From Francisella sp. LA112445 (GTDB taxonomy: Bacteria > Pseudomonadota > Gammaproteobacteria > Francisellales > Francisellaceae), in NCBI RefSeq assembly GCF_012224145.1, contig NZ_CP041030.1, positions 496,001 to 560,000 of the forward strand: a stretch of 64,000 nucleotides of DNA. The letters run 5' to 3'. The position numbers and the translations under genes were made by a program. This document shows, piece by piece, positions 54,370 to 63,223 of the stretch (position 1 is its first letter; every line of letters starts with the position of its first letter). The notes beneath the pieces are model-generated. The model had not been told where the DNA came from, made no database searches, and saw only the letters and a program-made list of their open reading frames with translations.

Positions 54370-56526
54370 ATGAAGCAAATATTACAGGATATGTCTAGTG
54401 GTAATACATCAATAGTAGAGGCTCCTAGTCCGAATGTAGCAAAAGGTGGTTTACTTATTTTAACTAGTAAATCATTAATTTCAGCAGGTACAGAAAGGAT
54501 GTTGGTTAACTTTGGTAAGTCTTCTTTAATTGATAAAGCTAGGCAGCAACCCGAAAAAGTAAAAATGGTTTTGGATAAGGTTAAAACTGATGGAATCATG
54601 ACTACATATTCCGCTGTAAAATCAAAATTAAACCAACCTATACCTTTGGGTTATTGTAATGTTGGAGTTGTAAGAGAAGTTGGCGCTGGTGTGTCGGAGT
54701 TCGTTAAAGGAGACAGGGTGGTTTCAAACGGTAGCCATTCGGATGTTGTTAATGTACCCAAAAACCTTTGTGCTAAGGTGCCTGATTCAGTTACAGATGA
54801 AGAAGCGTCTTTTACAGTCGTTGCAAGTATAGGTTTGCAAGGTATTAGGCTGGTTCAGCCGACACTTGGAGAAAAAATTGTAGTAGTTGGAGCAGGGTTA
54901 ATAGGTTTATTAACCGTACAGATGTTAATAGCTAACGGTTGTAGTGTCTTAGCAATTGATTTTAATGAGAATAAACTGAACCTTGCTAAAGAATTTGGTG
55001 CGGAAATATGTAATCCTTCTAAAGGTGAGGACCCAGTTGTCATAGCAAATGATTTTAGTAAAGGATTTGGAGTTGATGGGGTTATAATTACTGCTTCTAC
55101 AAAAGAGTCTGAACCTGTTGCTCAGGCTGCAAAGATGTCAAGAAAAAGAGGACGTATTGTGCTTGTTGGAGTCACGGGTTTGGAGTTGAATAGATCTGAC
55201 TTCTATGAGAAAGAATTGAGCTTTCAAGTGTCGTGCTCTTATGGCCCAGGTAGATATGACTCTAATTATGAAGACAAAGGTAATGATTACCCTATAGGCT
55301 ATGTAAGATGGACAGAACAGCGTAATTTTGAAGCTGTTTTGGAGATGTTAAGTAAAAAGCAACTAAATATTAAGCCTTTAATTACTCATAGGTTTGAATT
55401 TGAGGATGCTATTAATGCGTATGATGTGTTAACTACAGAGCATAATAGTCTTGGGGTGATATTGAACTACTCATCTTCTATTGAGTCTAGAATTAGTAGT
55501 AGTGTACTTCTTGAAGCTTCTAAAGATGTTTATGTGACATGTAAATCGAAGGAGCCTTGCGTTGGATTTATAGGCGCAGGCAATTATGCTTCAAGAGTTT
55601 TGATTCCAGCATTTAAAAAGGCAAATGCTAATCTTCATGAGATAGTTGCGTCAGGCGGAACCAATGCTGTAATACATGGAAATAAAATGGGTTTTAAAGT
55701 AGCATCTAGTAACTCAAGTAGTGTTTTTGAATCAGATGAAATAAATACAGTGGTTATTGCTACTAGACATAATACTCATGCAAAATTTGTTAAAAGAGCT
55801 ATAGAAACGGGAAAAGATATATTTGTTGAAAAGCCATTGGCATTAACAATCTCGGATGTTGAAGATATTGAAAGTATTTATTATAAAAAGCGAAAGAGTA
55901 ATGAAGCTCCTAGGTTAATGGTAGGTTTTAATAGAAGATTTTCTCCACATATTCAAAAAATGAAAACATTGCTCGATACTATAAGAAGCCCTAAAAGTTT
56001 TATAATGACTATGAATGCCGGAAGTATTCCCACTGATCATTGGACTCAACAAGATGATATAGGTGGCGGAAGGATTATTGGTGAAGCTTGTCACTTTATA
56101 GATCTTATGAGATTTTTGGCAGATAGCAAAATATCTTCAGTGAATGCTGTATGTATCGAAAATAAAAGTATAGGCACGGTTGAAAGAGATAGTGCTGCTA
56201 TAACTTTAAAGTTTGAAGATGGTTCTTTTGGGACTATTTTTTATCTTGCTAATGGTGCTAGTAATTTCCCTAAAGAAAGAGTCGAAGTGTTTGCCGCAGG
56301 TAAGACAATTCAACTTGATAATTTTAGAATTATGACGGGTTACGGGTGGAAAGAATTTAAAAAACATAAACTGTTTAAACAAGATAAGGGACAGAATGCT
56401 TGTGCACAAGCATTTATTGATAGTATTCGTAACGGTCTAGAAAGTCCTATTCCTGTAGAGGAAATATTTGAAGTAGCCAAAATCACTATAAGAGCGGATA
56501 GTTTATTAAAAGGACACAAAGATTAA
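54370..56526 (+). CDS. Two-domain oxidoreductase: alcohol-dehydrogenase-like plus Gfo/Idh/MocA
   Basis: Protein of 718 residues made of two enzymes in one chain. Residues 1-360 follow the medium-chain dehydrogenase plan, with GAGLIG at 174-179, but the usual catalytic zinc-ligand Cys/His pattern is weak (C96 in LGYCNVG is the best candidate). Residues about 395-718 form a Gfo/Idh/MocA unit with FIGAGNYASRVLIPAF and the EKPLALT motif. Such fusions occur in polysaccharide clusters beside a heparinase-like gene, as here. Substrate unknown; oxidation or reduction of a sugar in the repeat unit is inferred. The next gene overlaps by 1 bp. Confidence 0.82.
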   Translation: MKQILQDMSSGNTSIVEAPSPNVAKGGLLILTSKSLISAGTERMLVNFGKSSLIDKARQQPEKVKMVLDKVKTDGIMTTYSAVKSKLNQPIPLGYCNVGVVREVGAGVSEFVKGDRVVSNGSHSDVVNVPKNLCAKVPDSVTDEEASFTVVASIGLQGIRLVQPTLGEKIVVVGAGLIGLLTVQMLIANGCSVLAIDFNENKLNLAKEFGAEICNPSKGEDPVVIANDFSKGFGVDGVIITASTKESEPVAQAAKMSRKRGRIVLVGVTGLELNRSDFYEKELSFQVSCSYGPGRYDSNYEDKGNDYPIGYVRWTEQRNFEAVLEMLSKKQLNIKPLITHRFEFEDAINAYDVLTTEHNSLGVILNYSSSIESRISSSVLLEASKDVYVTCKSKEPCVGFIGAGNYASRVLIPAFKKANANLHEIVASGGTNAVIHGNKMGFKVASSNSSSVFESDEINTVVIATRHNTHAKFVKRAIETGKDIFVEKPLALTISDVEDIESIYYKKRKSNEAPRLMVGFNRRFSPHIQKMKTLLDTIRSPKSFIMTMNAGSIPTDHWTQQDDIGGGRIIGEACHFIDLMRFLADSKISSVNAVCIENKSIGTVERDSAAITLKFEDGSFGTIFYLANGASNFPKERVEVFAAGKTIQLDNFRIMTGYGWKEFKKHKLFKQDKGQNACAQAFIDSIRNGLESPIPVEEIFEVAKITIRADSLLKGHKD

Positions 56527-58340
56527 TGTTTTTTTTGAAAATTAGGACAGCTTTATTAATTGGTATAGTTAATATCTTAAGAGTGCTAAATTATAGGCTG
56601 TTGTTGAAAATAAGCATGCATCCAGTTCAAAGTTTGAAACCTCAGAAAGTTACTGTGGATAATGTGTTTAATCTTGATAAAAGCTTTTCGAATAATTCAA
56701 AATATAACAAGAAATTTAATTCATTTTTGCTGGAGTGCTGCACTGATTTAAGGATTGTTGATGATAAACCAGACTGGTTTTACAATGTGTATACGAATAA
56801 AAGGTTCTTAGATATTAATAAAGATTGGTTCGATATTCCAGACTTTAGTTCTAATGGAGACATAAAAGGAATCTGGGAAGCTTCTAGATTTAGTTGGGTA
56901 ATTAAGTTTTCGTATCTTGCTAAAAATCACAAATCAAATTTTTTTATTTTAAAGATAAATGATTGGATTCGTGATTGGTATAGTAATAATTTAGCTTATA
57001 AAGGCCCTAACTGGAAATGTGGTCAAGAAGCATCTATTAGGGTGATTCATTTGATTGGAGCTTTAATGGCATTGAGTCAGATTCGGACATGTGGTTCAGA
57101 AATGATTAATTTTCTTGAGTTACATCTTAAAAGAATTTACCCAACACTTAGCTATGCAAAAGCTCAGGATAATAACCATGGAACATCTGAGGCTGTGGCA
57201 TTATATATAGGGTCAGAGCTGTTGAAAATATATTCACCTAAGAGTAAAGAGTATAATAAGTGGTCAAAAAAAGGACGTCAACTACTAGAGAATAGGGTTA
57301 ATAGATTGATCTTCAAAGATGGTGGATTTAGTCAGTATTCTATTAATTATCATAGACTTATGCTTGACGCTATTAGTTTTGCAGAGATTATGAGATTAAA
57401 GCTTGATTTAGAGCCATTTTCGGAAAATTTTTATAAGAAAATGGCAGCAGCCACTGATTGGTTGCATGTGGTAATTCAGGAGGATGGAGATGTTCCTAAT
57501 TTGGGTGCTAATGATGGTGCAATGTTGTTTTCTTTGCCTAATGTGGACTATCGAGATTTTAGGCCCTCATTATATCTTTCTAGTTTAGTTTTTAAGAAAA
57601 GTACCCTCGGAGATAATTCGGTTCTTGCTGAATACCTTAATTTAGATGTCTCGGAGAATATCTGTTGTAAGGATTTGCAAAGCAACTTTATTTTAGAGGA
57701 TAGTGGGCTTGCTATTTTCAGAACAAATAAAGTATTTGCATTACTTAAAGTTCCGAATTTTAGGTTTAGACCAAGTCAAAGCGATATTTTACATCTCGAC
57801 TTATGGGTCAAAGGAGTGAATATTTTAAGAGATTCAGGAACTTATAGTTATAACTCAAGTCCTGAAGATATGAGATACTTTGGTGGTGTTAGAGGACATA
57901 ATACAGTATGCTTTGATCATCGTGATCAGATGCCTAGACTAGGTCGTTTTCTTTTTGGAGCATGGCCTAAGGTTTCATTGCTTGAATATTCTGAAAACTC
58001 CGTAAAATGTGGATATGAAGATTATAAAGGGTGTAACCATACTAGAGAAATTAATTTTAAAAATAAAGATAATATGATCGAAGTCATAGATGATGTTTCT
58101 GGTTTTGAAAGTGAGGCCGTTATATACTGGCATTTGCCATTAGTTGATTATAAGCTTGAAGGGAGTAAGTTAACTACAGCGCTATTTTCTTTAGAAATTT
58201 ATTCAGATGCTAAGACTTCTTTAGAGATTTTATCTGGAGAAGAATCAAGATATTATTACAAAAAAGATAAACAGCATTTATTAAAAGTGGTAGTTTCTGA
58301 GCAAGCAGAAGTATTAACGACTATTAAATTTGGAGATTGA
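56526..58340 (+). CDS. Heparinase II/III-like (alginate-lyase-superfamily) protein
   Basis: Protein of 604 residues with the plan of polysaccharide lyases. A helical toroid covers about 80-340, with DNNHGTSEA (H218) and INYHRLMLDA (Y275, H276), the usual positions of catalytic residues. A beta-sandwich C-terminal domain includes GVRGHNTVCFDHRDQMP. No signal peptide is convincing: the N-terminus is hydrophobic and basic (about 1-30) and could be an anchor. In O-antigen and capsule clusters such proteins may cleave or modify uronic-acid-containing glycan. It is translationally coupled to the two-domain oxidoreductase. Confidence 0.8.
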   Translation: MFFLKIRTALLIGIVNILRVLNYRLLLKISMHPVQSLKPQKVTVDNVFNLDKSFSNNSKYNKKFNSFLLECCTDLRIVDDKPDWFYNVYTNKRFLDINKDWFDIPDFSSNGDIKGIWEASRFSWVIKFSYLAKNHKSNFFILKINDWIRDWYSNNLAYKGPNWKCGQEASIRVIHLIGALMALSQIRTCGSEMINFLELHLKRIYPTLSYAKAQDNNHGTSEAVALYIGSELLKIYSPKSKEYNKWSKKGRQLLENRVNRLIFKDGGFSQYSINYHRLMLDAISFAEIMRLKLDLEPFSENFYKKMAAATDWLHVVIQEDGDVPNLGANDGAMLFSLPNVDYRDFRPSLYLSSLVFKKSTLGDNSVLAEYLNLDVSENICCKDLQSNFILEDSGLAIFRTNKVFALLKVPNFRFRPSQSDILHLDLWVKGVNILRDSGTYSYNSSPEDMRYFGGVRGHNTVCFDHRDQMPRLGRFLFGAWPKVSLLEYSENSVKCGYEDYKGCNHTREINFKNKDNMIEVIDDVSGFESEAVIYWHLPLVDYKLEGSKLTTALFSLEIYSDAKTSLEILSGEESRYYYKKDKQHLLKVVVSEQAEVLTTIKFGD

Positions 58341-58341
58341 T

Positions 58342-59550
58342 TTGAAGGTTTTATATTTTCATCAGCATTTTTCTACACCAAAAGGTTCTACTGGAATTCG
58401 TTCATATGCTATGGCAAAAGCATTAGTGAAAGAAGGGCATGATGTTACCATGGTATGTGGGTCTATGAATATGGGTGAGACTGGTCTTAATGAAGAGTTT
58501 ATTAAGGGTATACGTAAAGGAGAGGTGGAAGGCATCAATATTATTGAGTTTTGTTTACCTTACTCAAATAAGCTATCTTTTTATGGTCGTATTAAGGTAT
58601 TTCTTAGCTTTGTCATTAAGTCTATAAAGGTTGCGTTAAAGGACGATTATGATATTGTGTTTGCAACAACAACTCCTTTAACTGCAGGAATTCCAGGGAT
58701 TTTTGCAAAGATTTTCAGAGGAAAGAAATTTGTCTTTGAAGTTAGAGATTTGTGGCCAGAATTACCTAGAGCTATGGGAGTTATAAATAATCGTTTATTA
58801 TTGTTTTTAATGTCTATACTTGAGTGGTGCTCATATAGGTGTGCTGATAAATTAATAGGACTTTCTCCTGGTATTGTTGATGGTATAGCTAAACGAGGAG
58901 TCTCTAGAGATAATATAAAATTAATACCTAATGGGTGCGATTTAGATATTTTTTCTAATCCTCAAAACACTCAGTATATACCAGATGGTATAAAGAATGA
59001 TGATTTTCTAGCTATTTTTTCTGGGACTCATGGTATAGCTAATGGGTTAGAAACTTTGATTAATGTTGCGATAGAGTTAAAAGGTAGACCATCTAATAAT
59101 GTAAAAATTATATTGGTTGGTGATGGTATGCTAAAAAAAGATTTACAGATTAAGGCAGCTAAATATAAGTTAGATAATATTCTATTTCATGATCCAGTAG
59201 ATAAACAAAAATTAGCAAAACTATATAAAAGAGCTAATGTTGGTTTGCAAATATTAAAAAATATTCCGGCTTTTTATTTTGGTACATCACCCAATAAATT
59301 TTTTGATTATATATCTGCGGGTTTACCTGTGATTAATAACTATCCTGGATGGGTTGCAGATCTCATAGAAGAAAATGATTGTGGTTATGTTGTGCCACCT
59401 GATAACTTTAAAGAATTTTCAGATATATTGATAAATATGTCAGAAAATAGAGCTGAGCTTAAAAAGATGTCAATTAATTCACGTGAGTTAGCAAATAAGT
59501 TTGATAGAAATAAGCTATCGTCCGATTTTGTTAGATGGGTTGTTAATTAA
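58342..59550 (+). CDS. Glycosyltransferase family 4 (WbuB-like), TTG start
   Basis: GT-B glycosyltransferase of 402 residues. The start is TTG at 58342, set by GGAGA at 58332-58336. The product then begins MKVLYFHQHFSTPKGSTGIR, typical of WbuB-type enzymes. The acceptor domain has VFEVRDLWPELPRAMG. The donor domain carries LIPNGCDLDIF, ISAGLPVINNYPGW and the acidic GYVVPPDN region. It should add a nucleotide-activated amino sugar to the lipid-linked acceptor; the linkage is not predictable. It begins 1 bp after the heparinase-like stop. Confidence 0.86.
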   Translation: MKVLYFHQHFSTPKGSTGIRSYAMAKALVKEGHDVTMVCGSMNMGETGLNEEFIKGIRKGEVEGINIIEFCLPYSNKLSFYGRIKVFLSFVIKSIKVALKDDYDIVFATTTPLTAGIPGIFAKIFRGKKFVFEVRDLWPELPRAMGVINNRLLLFLMSILEWCSYRCADKLIGLSPGIVDGIAKRGVSRDNIKLIPNGCDLDIFSNPQNTQYIPDGIKNDDFLAIFSGTHGIANGLETLINVAIELKGRPSNNVKIILVGDGMLKKDLQIKAAKYKLDNILFHDPVDKQKLAKLYKRANVGLQILKNIPAFYFGTSPNKFFDYISAGLPVINNYPGWVADLIEENDCGYVVPPDNFKEFSDILINMSENRAELKKMSINSRELANKFDRNKLSSDFVRWVVN

Positions 59551-59570
59551 TGTTTAAACAGGAAAAATAA

Positions 59571-60704
59571 ATGAAAAAAATACTTTTAGTCTTTGGTACA
59601 CGCCCAGAAGCTATTAAAATGACTCCCTTGGTTAAAGCGTTTAAAAATGATAAAGAGTTTGATGCTAGAGTTTGTGTTACATCACAGCATAGAGAAATGT
59701 TGGATCAGGTTTTAGATATATTTAATATTGTTCCAGAATATGATTTAAATATAATGAGTCCAGGTCAAGACTTATTTGATGTTACTACAAAAGTGATTAT
59801 GGGGATGAGAGAAGTTTTAAAAAAATTTAGAGCAGATGTAATGGTCGTTCATGGTGATACAACTACAACTGCTGCTGCAAGCCTTGCTGCTTTTTATGAA
59901 AGAGTAAAGGTGGCACACGTAGAAGCTGGGTTAAGAACTAATGATTTGTATTCTCCATGGCCAGAAGAAGCTAATAGACAAATAACTGGTGTTTTAGCAA
60001 ATTATCATTTTGCACCTACTGAGCTTTCTAAGCAAAACTTAATAAAAGAAAATAAAAAAGAAGATAGTATTATTGTTACTGGTAATACAGTCATAGATGC
60101 CTTATTTTTAACACTAAAGAAAATTCAAGATGATAGTAGGTTGAGGAATAGTATAGTAAAGTCAATAGAGCAGGAATATAAATTCCAGGGGAATAAGAAA
60201 ATAATATTGGTAACGGGGCATAGACGAGAAAATTTTGGAGAAGGCTTCTTAAATATATGTAAAGCCATAAAAAAGATAGCATTAGAGAACCCTGAAGTGG
60301 ATATTGTCTATCCGGTCCATTTGAATCCAAATGTTCAAACTCCAGTAAGAGAAATTCTTTCAGGCTTAACTAATGTATTTCTAATAAATCCACTGCAATA
60401 TGAATGTTTTATATATATGATGAAGCAATCATATTTAATTTTGACAGATAGTGGAGGTGTTCAAGAGGAAGCACCATCTCTAGGAAAACCTGTCTTAGTT
60501 ATGAGGAATAATACAGAAAGACCTGAAGCTGTAGCAACGGGAACTGTAAAACTTGTTGGAACTTCTTCAATTACTATTTTTGAACAGGTTCAGAAACTCT
60601 TAAGTAATAAATCAGAATATGATAAGATGTCATCAGCCTCTAATCCATATGGAGATGGCTACTCTTCAGTTAGAATTGTTAATTTTATAAAAGGCATTGA
60701 TTAA
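59571..60704 (+). CDS. wecB: UDP-N-acetylglucosamine 2-epimerase
   Basis: Non-hydrolysing epimerase of 377 residues converting UDP-GlcNAc to UDP-ManNAc. Motifs: [13 protein letters not shown] (8-20), [45 protein letters not shown] and [15 protein letters not shown]. These match the E. coli WecB catalytic set. It is 20 bp downstream of the glycosyltransferase, with RBS AGGA, and is immediately followed by the wecC-like gene (no gap). Together they give UDP-ManNAcA. Confidence 0.93.
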   Translation: MKKILLVFGTRPEAIKMTPLVKAFKNDKEFDARVCVTSQHREMLDQVLDIFNIVPEYDLNIMSPGQDLFDVTTKVIMGMREVLKKFRADVMVVHGDTTTTAAASLAAFYERVKVAHVEAGLRTNDLYSPWPEEANRQITGVLANYHFAPTELSKQNLIKENKKEDSIIVTGNTVIDALFLTLKKIQDDSRLRNSIVKSIEQEYKFQGNKKIILVTGHRRENFGEGFLNICKAIKKIALENPEVDIVYPVHLNPNVQTPVREILSGLTNVFLINPLQYECFIYMMKQSYLILTDSGGVQEEAPSLGKPVLVMRNNTERPEAVATGTVKLVGTSSITIFEQVQKLLSNKSEYDKMSSASNPYGDGYSSVRIVNFIKGID

Positions 60705-61907
60705 ATGATAAGTGAAAAAACAGTGTGCGTTTTGGGATTAGGATATATTGGTTTGCCAACTGCGGCTTTGTTAGCTAATAGGGGTTATTATGTCCATGGT
60801 GTTGATATATCTGAAAATGTTGTTGATACTATTAATAAAGGGAATATACATATAGTTGAACCAGAACTTGATACATTTGTAAGTGCAGCGGTTAAAAGTG
60901 GTAAATTAAAAGCTTCTTTAACTCCTGTGGTAGCAGATGTTTTCATAATAGCTGTACCAACCCCCTTTCATGATGACTATGTTCCAAATTTAGATTATGT
61001 TAAGTCTGCAACTAAAGCTATTTCAGGATATGTGAAAAAAAATGATTTAATAATACTTGAGTCAACATCTCCCGTAGGTACAACTGAGTTAGTAGAAAAA
61101 GAATTAATTGAGGAGGGTGTTGACACTTCTGTGTTGAATATAGCTCATTGTCCAGAAAGAGTATTGCCCGGTCATATAATTAGGGAGTTGGTAGAAAATG
61201 ACAGGATTGTTGGAGGGTTGACAAAGCAGGCTACAAAGGTTGCTAGTAAATTTTATAGAGAGTTTATAGAAGGAGATGTTTTAGAGACAGACGCAAGAAC
61301 TGCTGAGATGGCTAAATTAACTGAGAATTCTTTTAGAGATACAAATATAGCTTTTGCTAATGAACTAAGTATGCTTTGTGATAAGTTTGATATAGATGTA
61401 TGGGAACTTATAAATTTAGCAAATAAGCATCCTCGTGTGAGTATTTTAAGCCCTGGTCCAGGTGTGGGCGGACATTGTATAGCTGTTGATCCTTGGTTTA
61501 TAGTTCATGCTGGTAAAGATACTGCAAAATTAATTAGAACGTCTAGAGAAGTAAATAATTACAAAACAAAATGGGTTATTGAAAAAATCAAGAGTGCAAC
61601 TTTGTCTTTCGAAATTGCAAAAGGTAGGAAGCCTGTGGTTGCGTGTATGGGGTTATCATTTAAACCGGATATAGATGATTTAAGAGAGTCTCCTGCTCTT
61701 TATATTGTAAGAGAACTTATAAAAGATGGATTAAATATTTTAGCTGTTGAGCCAAATTTGCAAACTAGTAGAGAGATAGAATTAGTAGATTATAAATTAG
61801 CTATAAAAAAGGCTGATATTATTGTGTTTTTGGTTGGACATCGGGAGTTTAATGAAATTGATATATATGATAGGCAGATTATTGATTTTTGCGGTATTAA
61901 GAGGTAG
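60705..61907 (+). CDS. wecC: UDP-N-acetyl-D-mannosamine dehydrogenase
   Basis: UDP-sugar 6-dehydrogenase of 400 residues that oxidises UDP-ManNAc to UDP-ManNAcA with NAD. N-terminal VLGLGYIGLPTAALLA; catalytic Cys C258 in GVGGHCIAVDPWF; C-terminal GLSFKPDIDDLRESPALYIV. The assignment to ManNAc rather than GlcNAc rests on its WecC-like pattern and its position directly after wecB. The ATG follows the wecB stop with no gap. Confidence 0.9.
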   Translation: MISEKTVCVLGLGYIGLPTAALLANRGYYVHGVDISENVVDTINKGNIHIVEPELDTFVSAAVKSGKLKASLTPVVADVFIIAVPTPFHDDYVPNLDYVKSATKAISGYVKKNDLIILESTSPVGTTELVEKELIEEGVDTSVLNIAHCPERVLPGHIIRELVENDRIVGGLTKQATKVASKFYREFIEGDVLETDARTAEMAKLTENSFRDTNIAFANELSMLCDKFDIDVWELINLANKHPRVSILSPGPGVGGHCIAVDPWFIVHAGKDTAKLIRTSREVNNYKTKWVIEKIKSATLSFEIAKGRKPVVACMGLSFKPDIDDLRESPALYIVRELIKDGLNILAVEPNLQTSREIELVDYKLAIKKADIIVFLVGHREFNEIDIYDRQIIDFCGIKR

Positions 61908-61912
61908 TTATT

Positions 61913-63223
61913 ATGAATTTATATGAATCTATTTTAAATAAAAAAGAGAAAATATCTTTAGTAGGGCTTGGATATGTCGGTTTACCTATTGCTATATCTT
62001 TCGCAAAAAAAGTTGATGTTATTGGTTTCGATATTTGTAAGGTAAAGGTTCAACAATATAAGGATGGTTTTGATCCAACAAAGGAAGTTGGCAATGATGC
62101 GGTTAAAAATACTACAATGAAGTTTACTTGTGATGAGGCTGAATTAAAAAAATGTAAGTTCCATATTGTGGCAGTGCCTACTCCAGTACGAGCTGATAAA
62201 ACTCCAGATTTAACACCTATAATAAATGCTAGTAGGACTTTAGGTAGAAATCTTGTAAGAGGTGCTTATGTTGTATATGAGTCGACTGTTTATCCAGGGG
62301 TCACAGAGGATATATGTGTACCAATACTAGAGAGTGAGTCTGGACTTAAGTGTGGGATTGATTTTAAGGTTGGTTACTCACCAGAGAGAATTAACCCAGG
62401 TGATAAAGTGCATAGGTTAGAGACAATTATAAAGGTTGTCTCTGGTATGGATGATGAGTCCTTAGAGCTTATTGCAAAAGTGTATGAGCTAGTAGTTGAT
62501 GCAGGTGTGCATAGAGCAAATAGTATAAAAGTAGCTGAGGCTGCAAAAGTTATAGAGAACTCTCAAAGAGATGTCAATATAGCTTTTGTAAATGAATTAT
62601 CAATTATTTTTAATGAAATGGGGATAGATACTTTAGATGTTTTAGAGGCAGCAGGAACTAAATGGAATTTCTTAAATTTTAAGCCAGGTCTTGTAGGAGG
62701 GCATTGTATAGGTGTGGATCCTTATTATCTGACATATAAAGCTGCTGAGCTTGGATATCATTCTCAGGTTATATTATCGGGGCGTAGAATAAATGACGGT
62801 ATGGGTAAATTTGTAATAGAAAATTTAGTTAAAAAGATAATATCAGCCGATATTCCTGTTAAAAAGGCTAAGGTTGCTATTTTTGGATTTACATTTAAAG
62901 AAGATTGTCCTGATACAAGAAATACTCGTGTGATAGATATGGTAGATGAGCTTAATGAATATGGAATAACCCCTTATATTATTGATCCAGTAGCAGATAA
63001 AGAAGAAGCTAAGCATGAGTATGGATTAGAGTTTGATAACTTAAAAGACGTCTCAAATTTAGATGCTATTATAGTTGCAGTTAGGCATGAAGAGTTTAAA
63101 TCTTTATCTAAGCAAGAGTTAGATAAATTGTATGCAAAAAATACTAAAAAAATTATCTTTGATATTAAAGGTAGTCTAAATAGGCTAGAGTTTGAGGAAG
63201 ATTATATATACTGGAGATTATAA
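61913..63223 (+). CDS. UDP-GlcNAc/GalNAc 6-dehydrogenase (TviB/WbpO-like)
   Basis: Second UDP-sugar dehydrogenase of the operon, 436 residues. N-terminal SLVGLGYVGLPIAISFAKK, catalytic C265 in LVGGHCIGVDPYYLT, C-terminal GFTFKEDCPDTRNTRVIDMV. The CPDTRNTR block is that of the Vi-antigen TviB and related enzymes, which make UDP-GlcNAcA or UDP-GalNAcA. A TviC/WbpP-type epimerase gene overlaps its end by 1 bp, the same pairing as in Vi-antigen loci. It therefore should feed GalNAcA, a sugar known from Francisella O-antigens as the amide. Confidence 0.9.
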   Translation: MNLYESILNKKEKISLVGLGYVGLPIAISFAKKVDVIGFDICKVKVQQYKDGFDPTKEVGNDAVKNTTMKFTCDEAELKKCKFHIVAVPTPVRADKTPDLTPIINASRTLGRNLVRGAYVVYESTVYPGVTEDICVPILESESGLKCGIDFKVGYSPERINPGDKVHRLETIIKVVSGMDDESLELIAKVYELVVDAGVHRANSIKVAEAAKVIENSQRDVNIAFVNELSIIFNEMGIDTLDVLEAAGTKWNFLNFKPGLVGGHCIGVDPYYLTYKAAELGYHSQVILSGRRINDGMGKFVIENLVKKIISADIPVKKAKVAIFGFTFKEDCPDTRNTRVIDMVDELNEYGITPYIIDPVADKEEAKHEYGLEFDNLKDVSNLDAIIVAVRHEEFKSLSKQELDKLYAKNTKKIIFDIKGSLNRLEFEEDYIYWRL

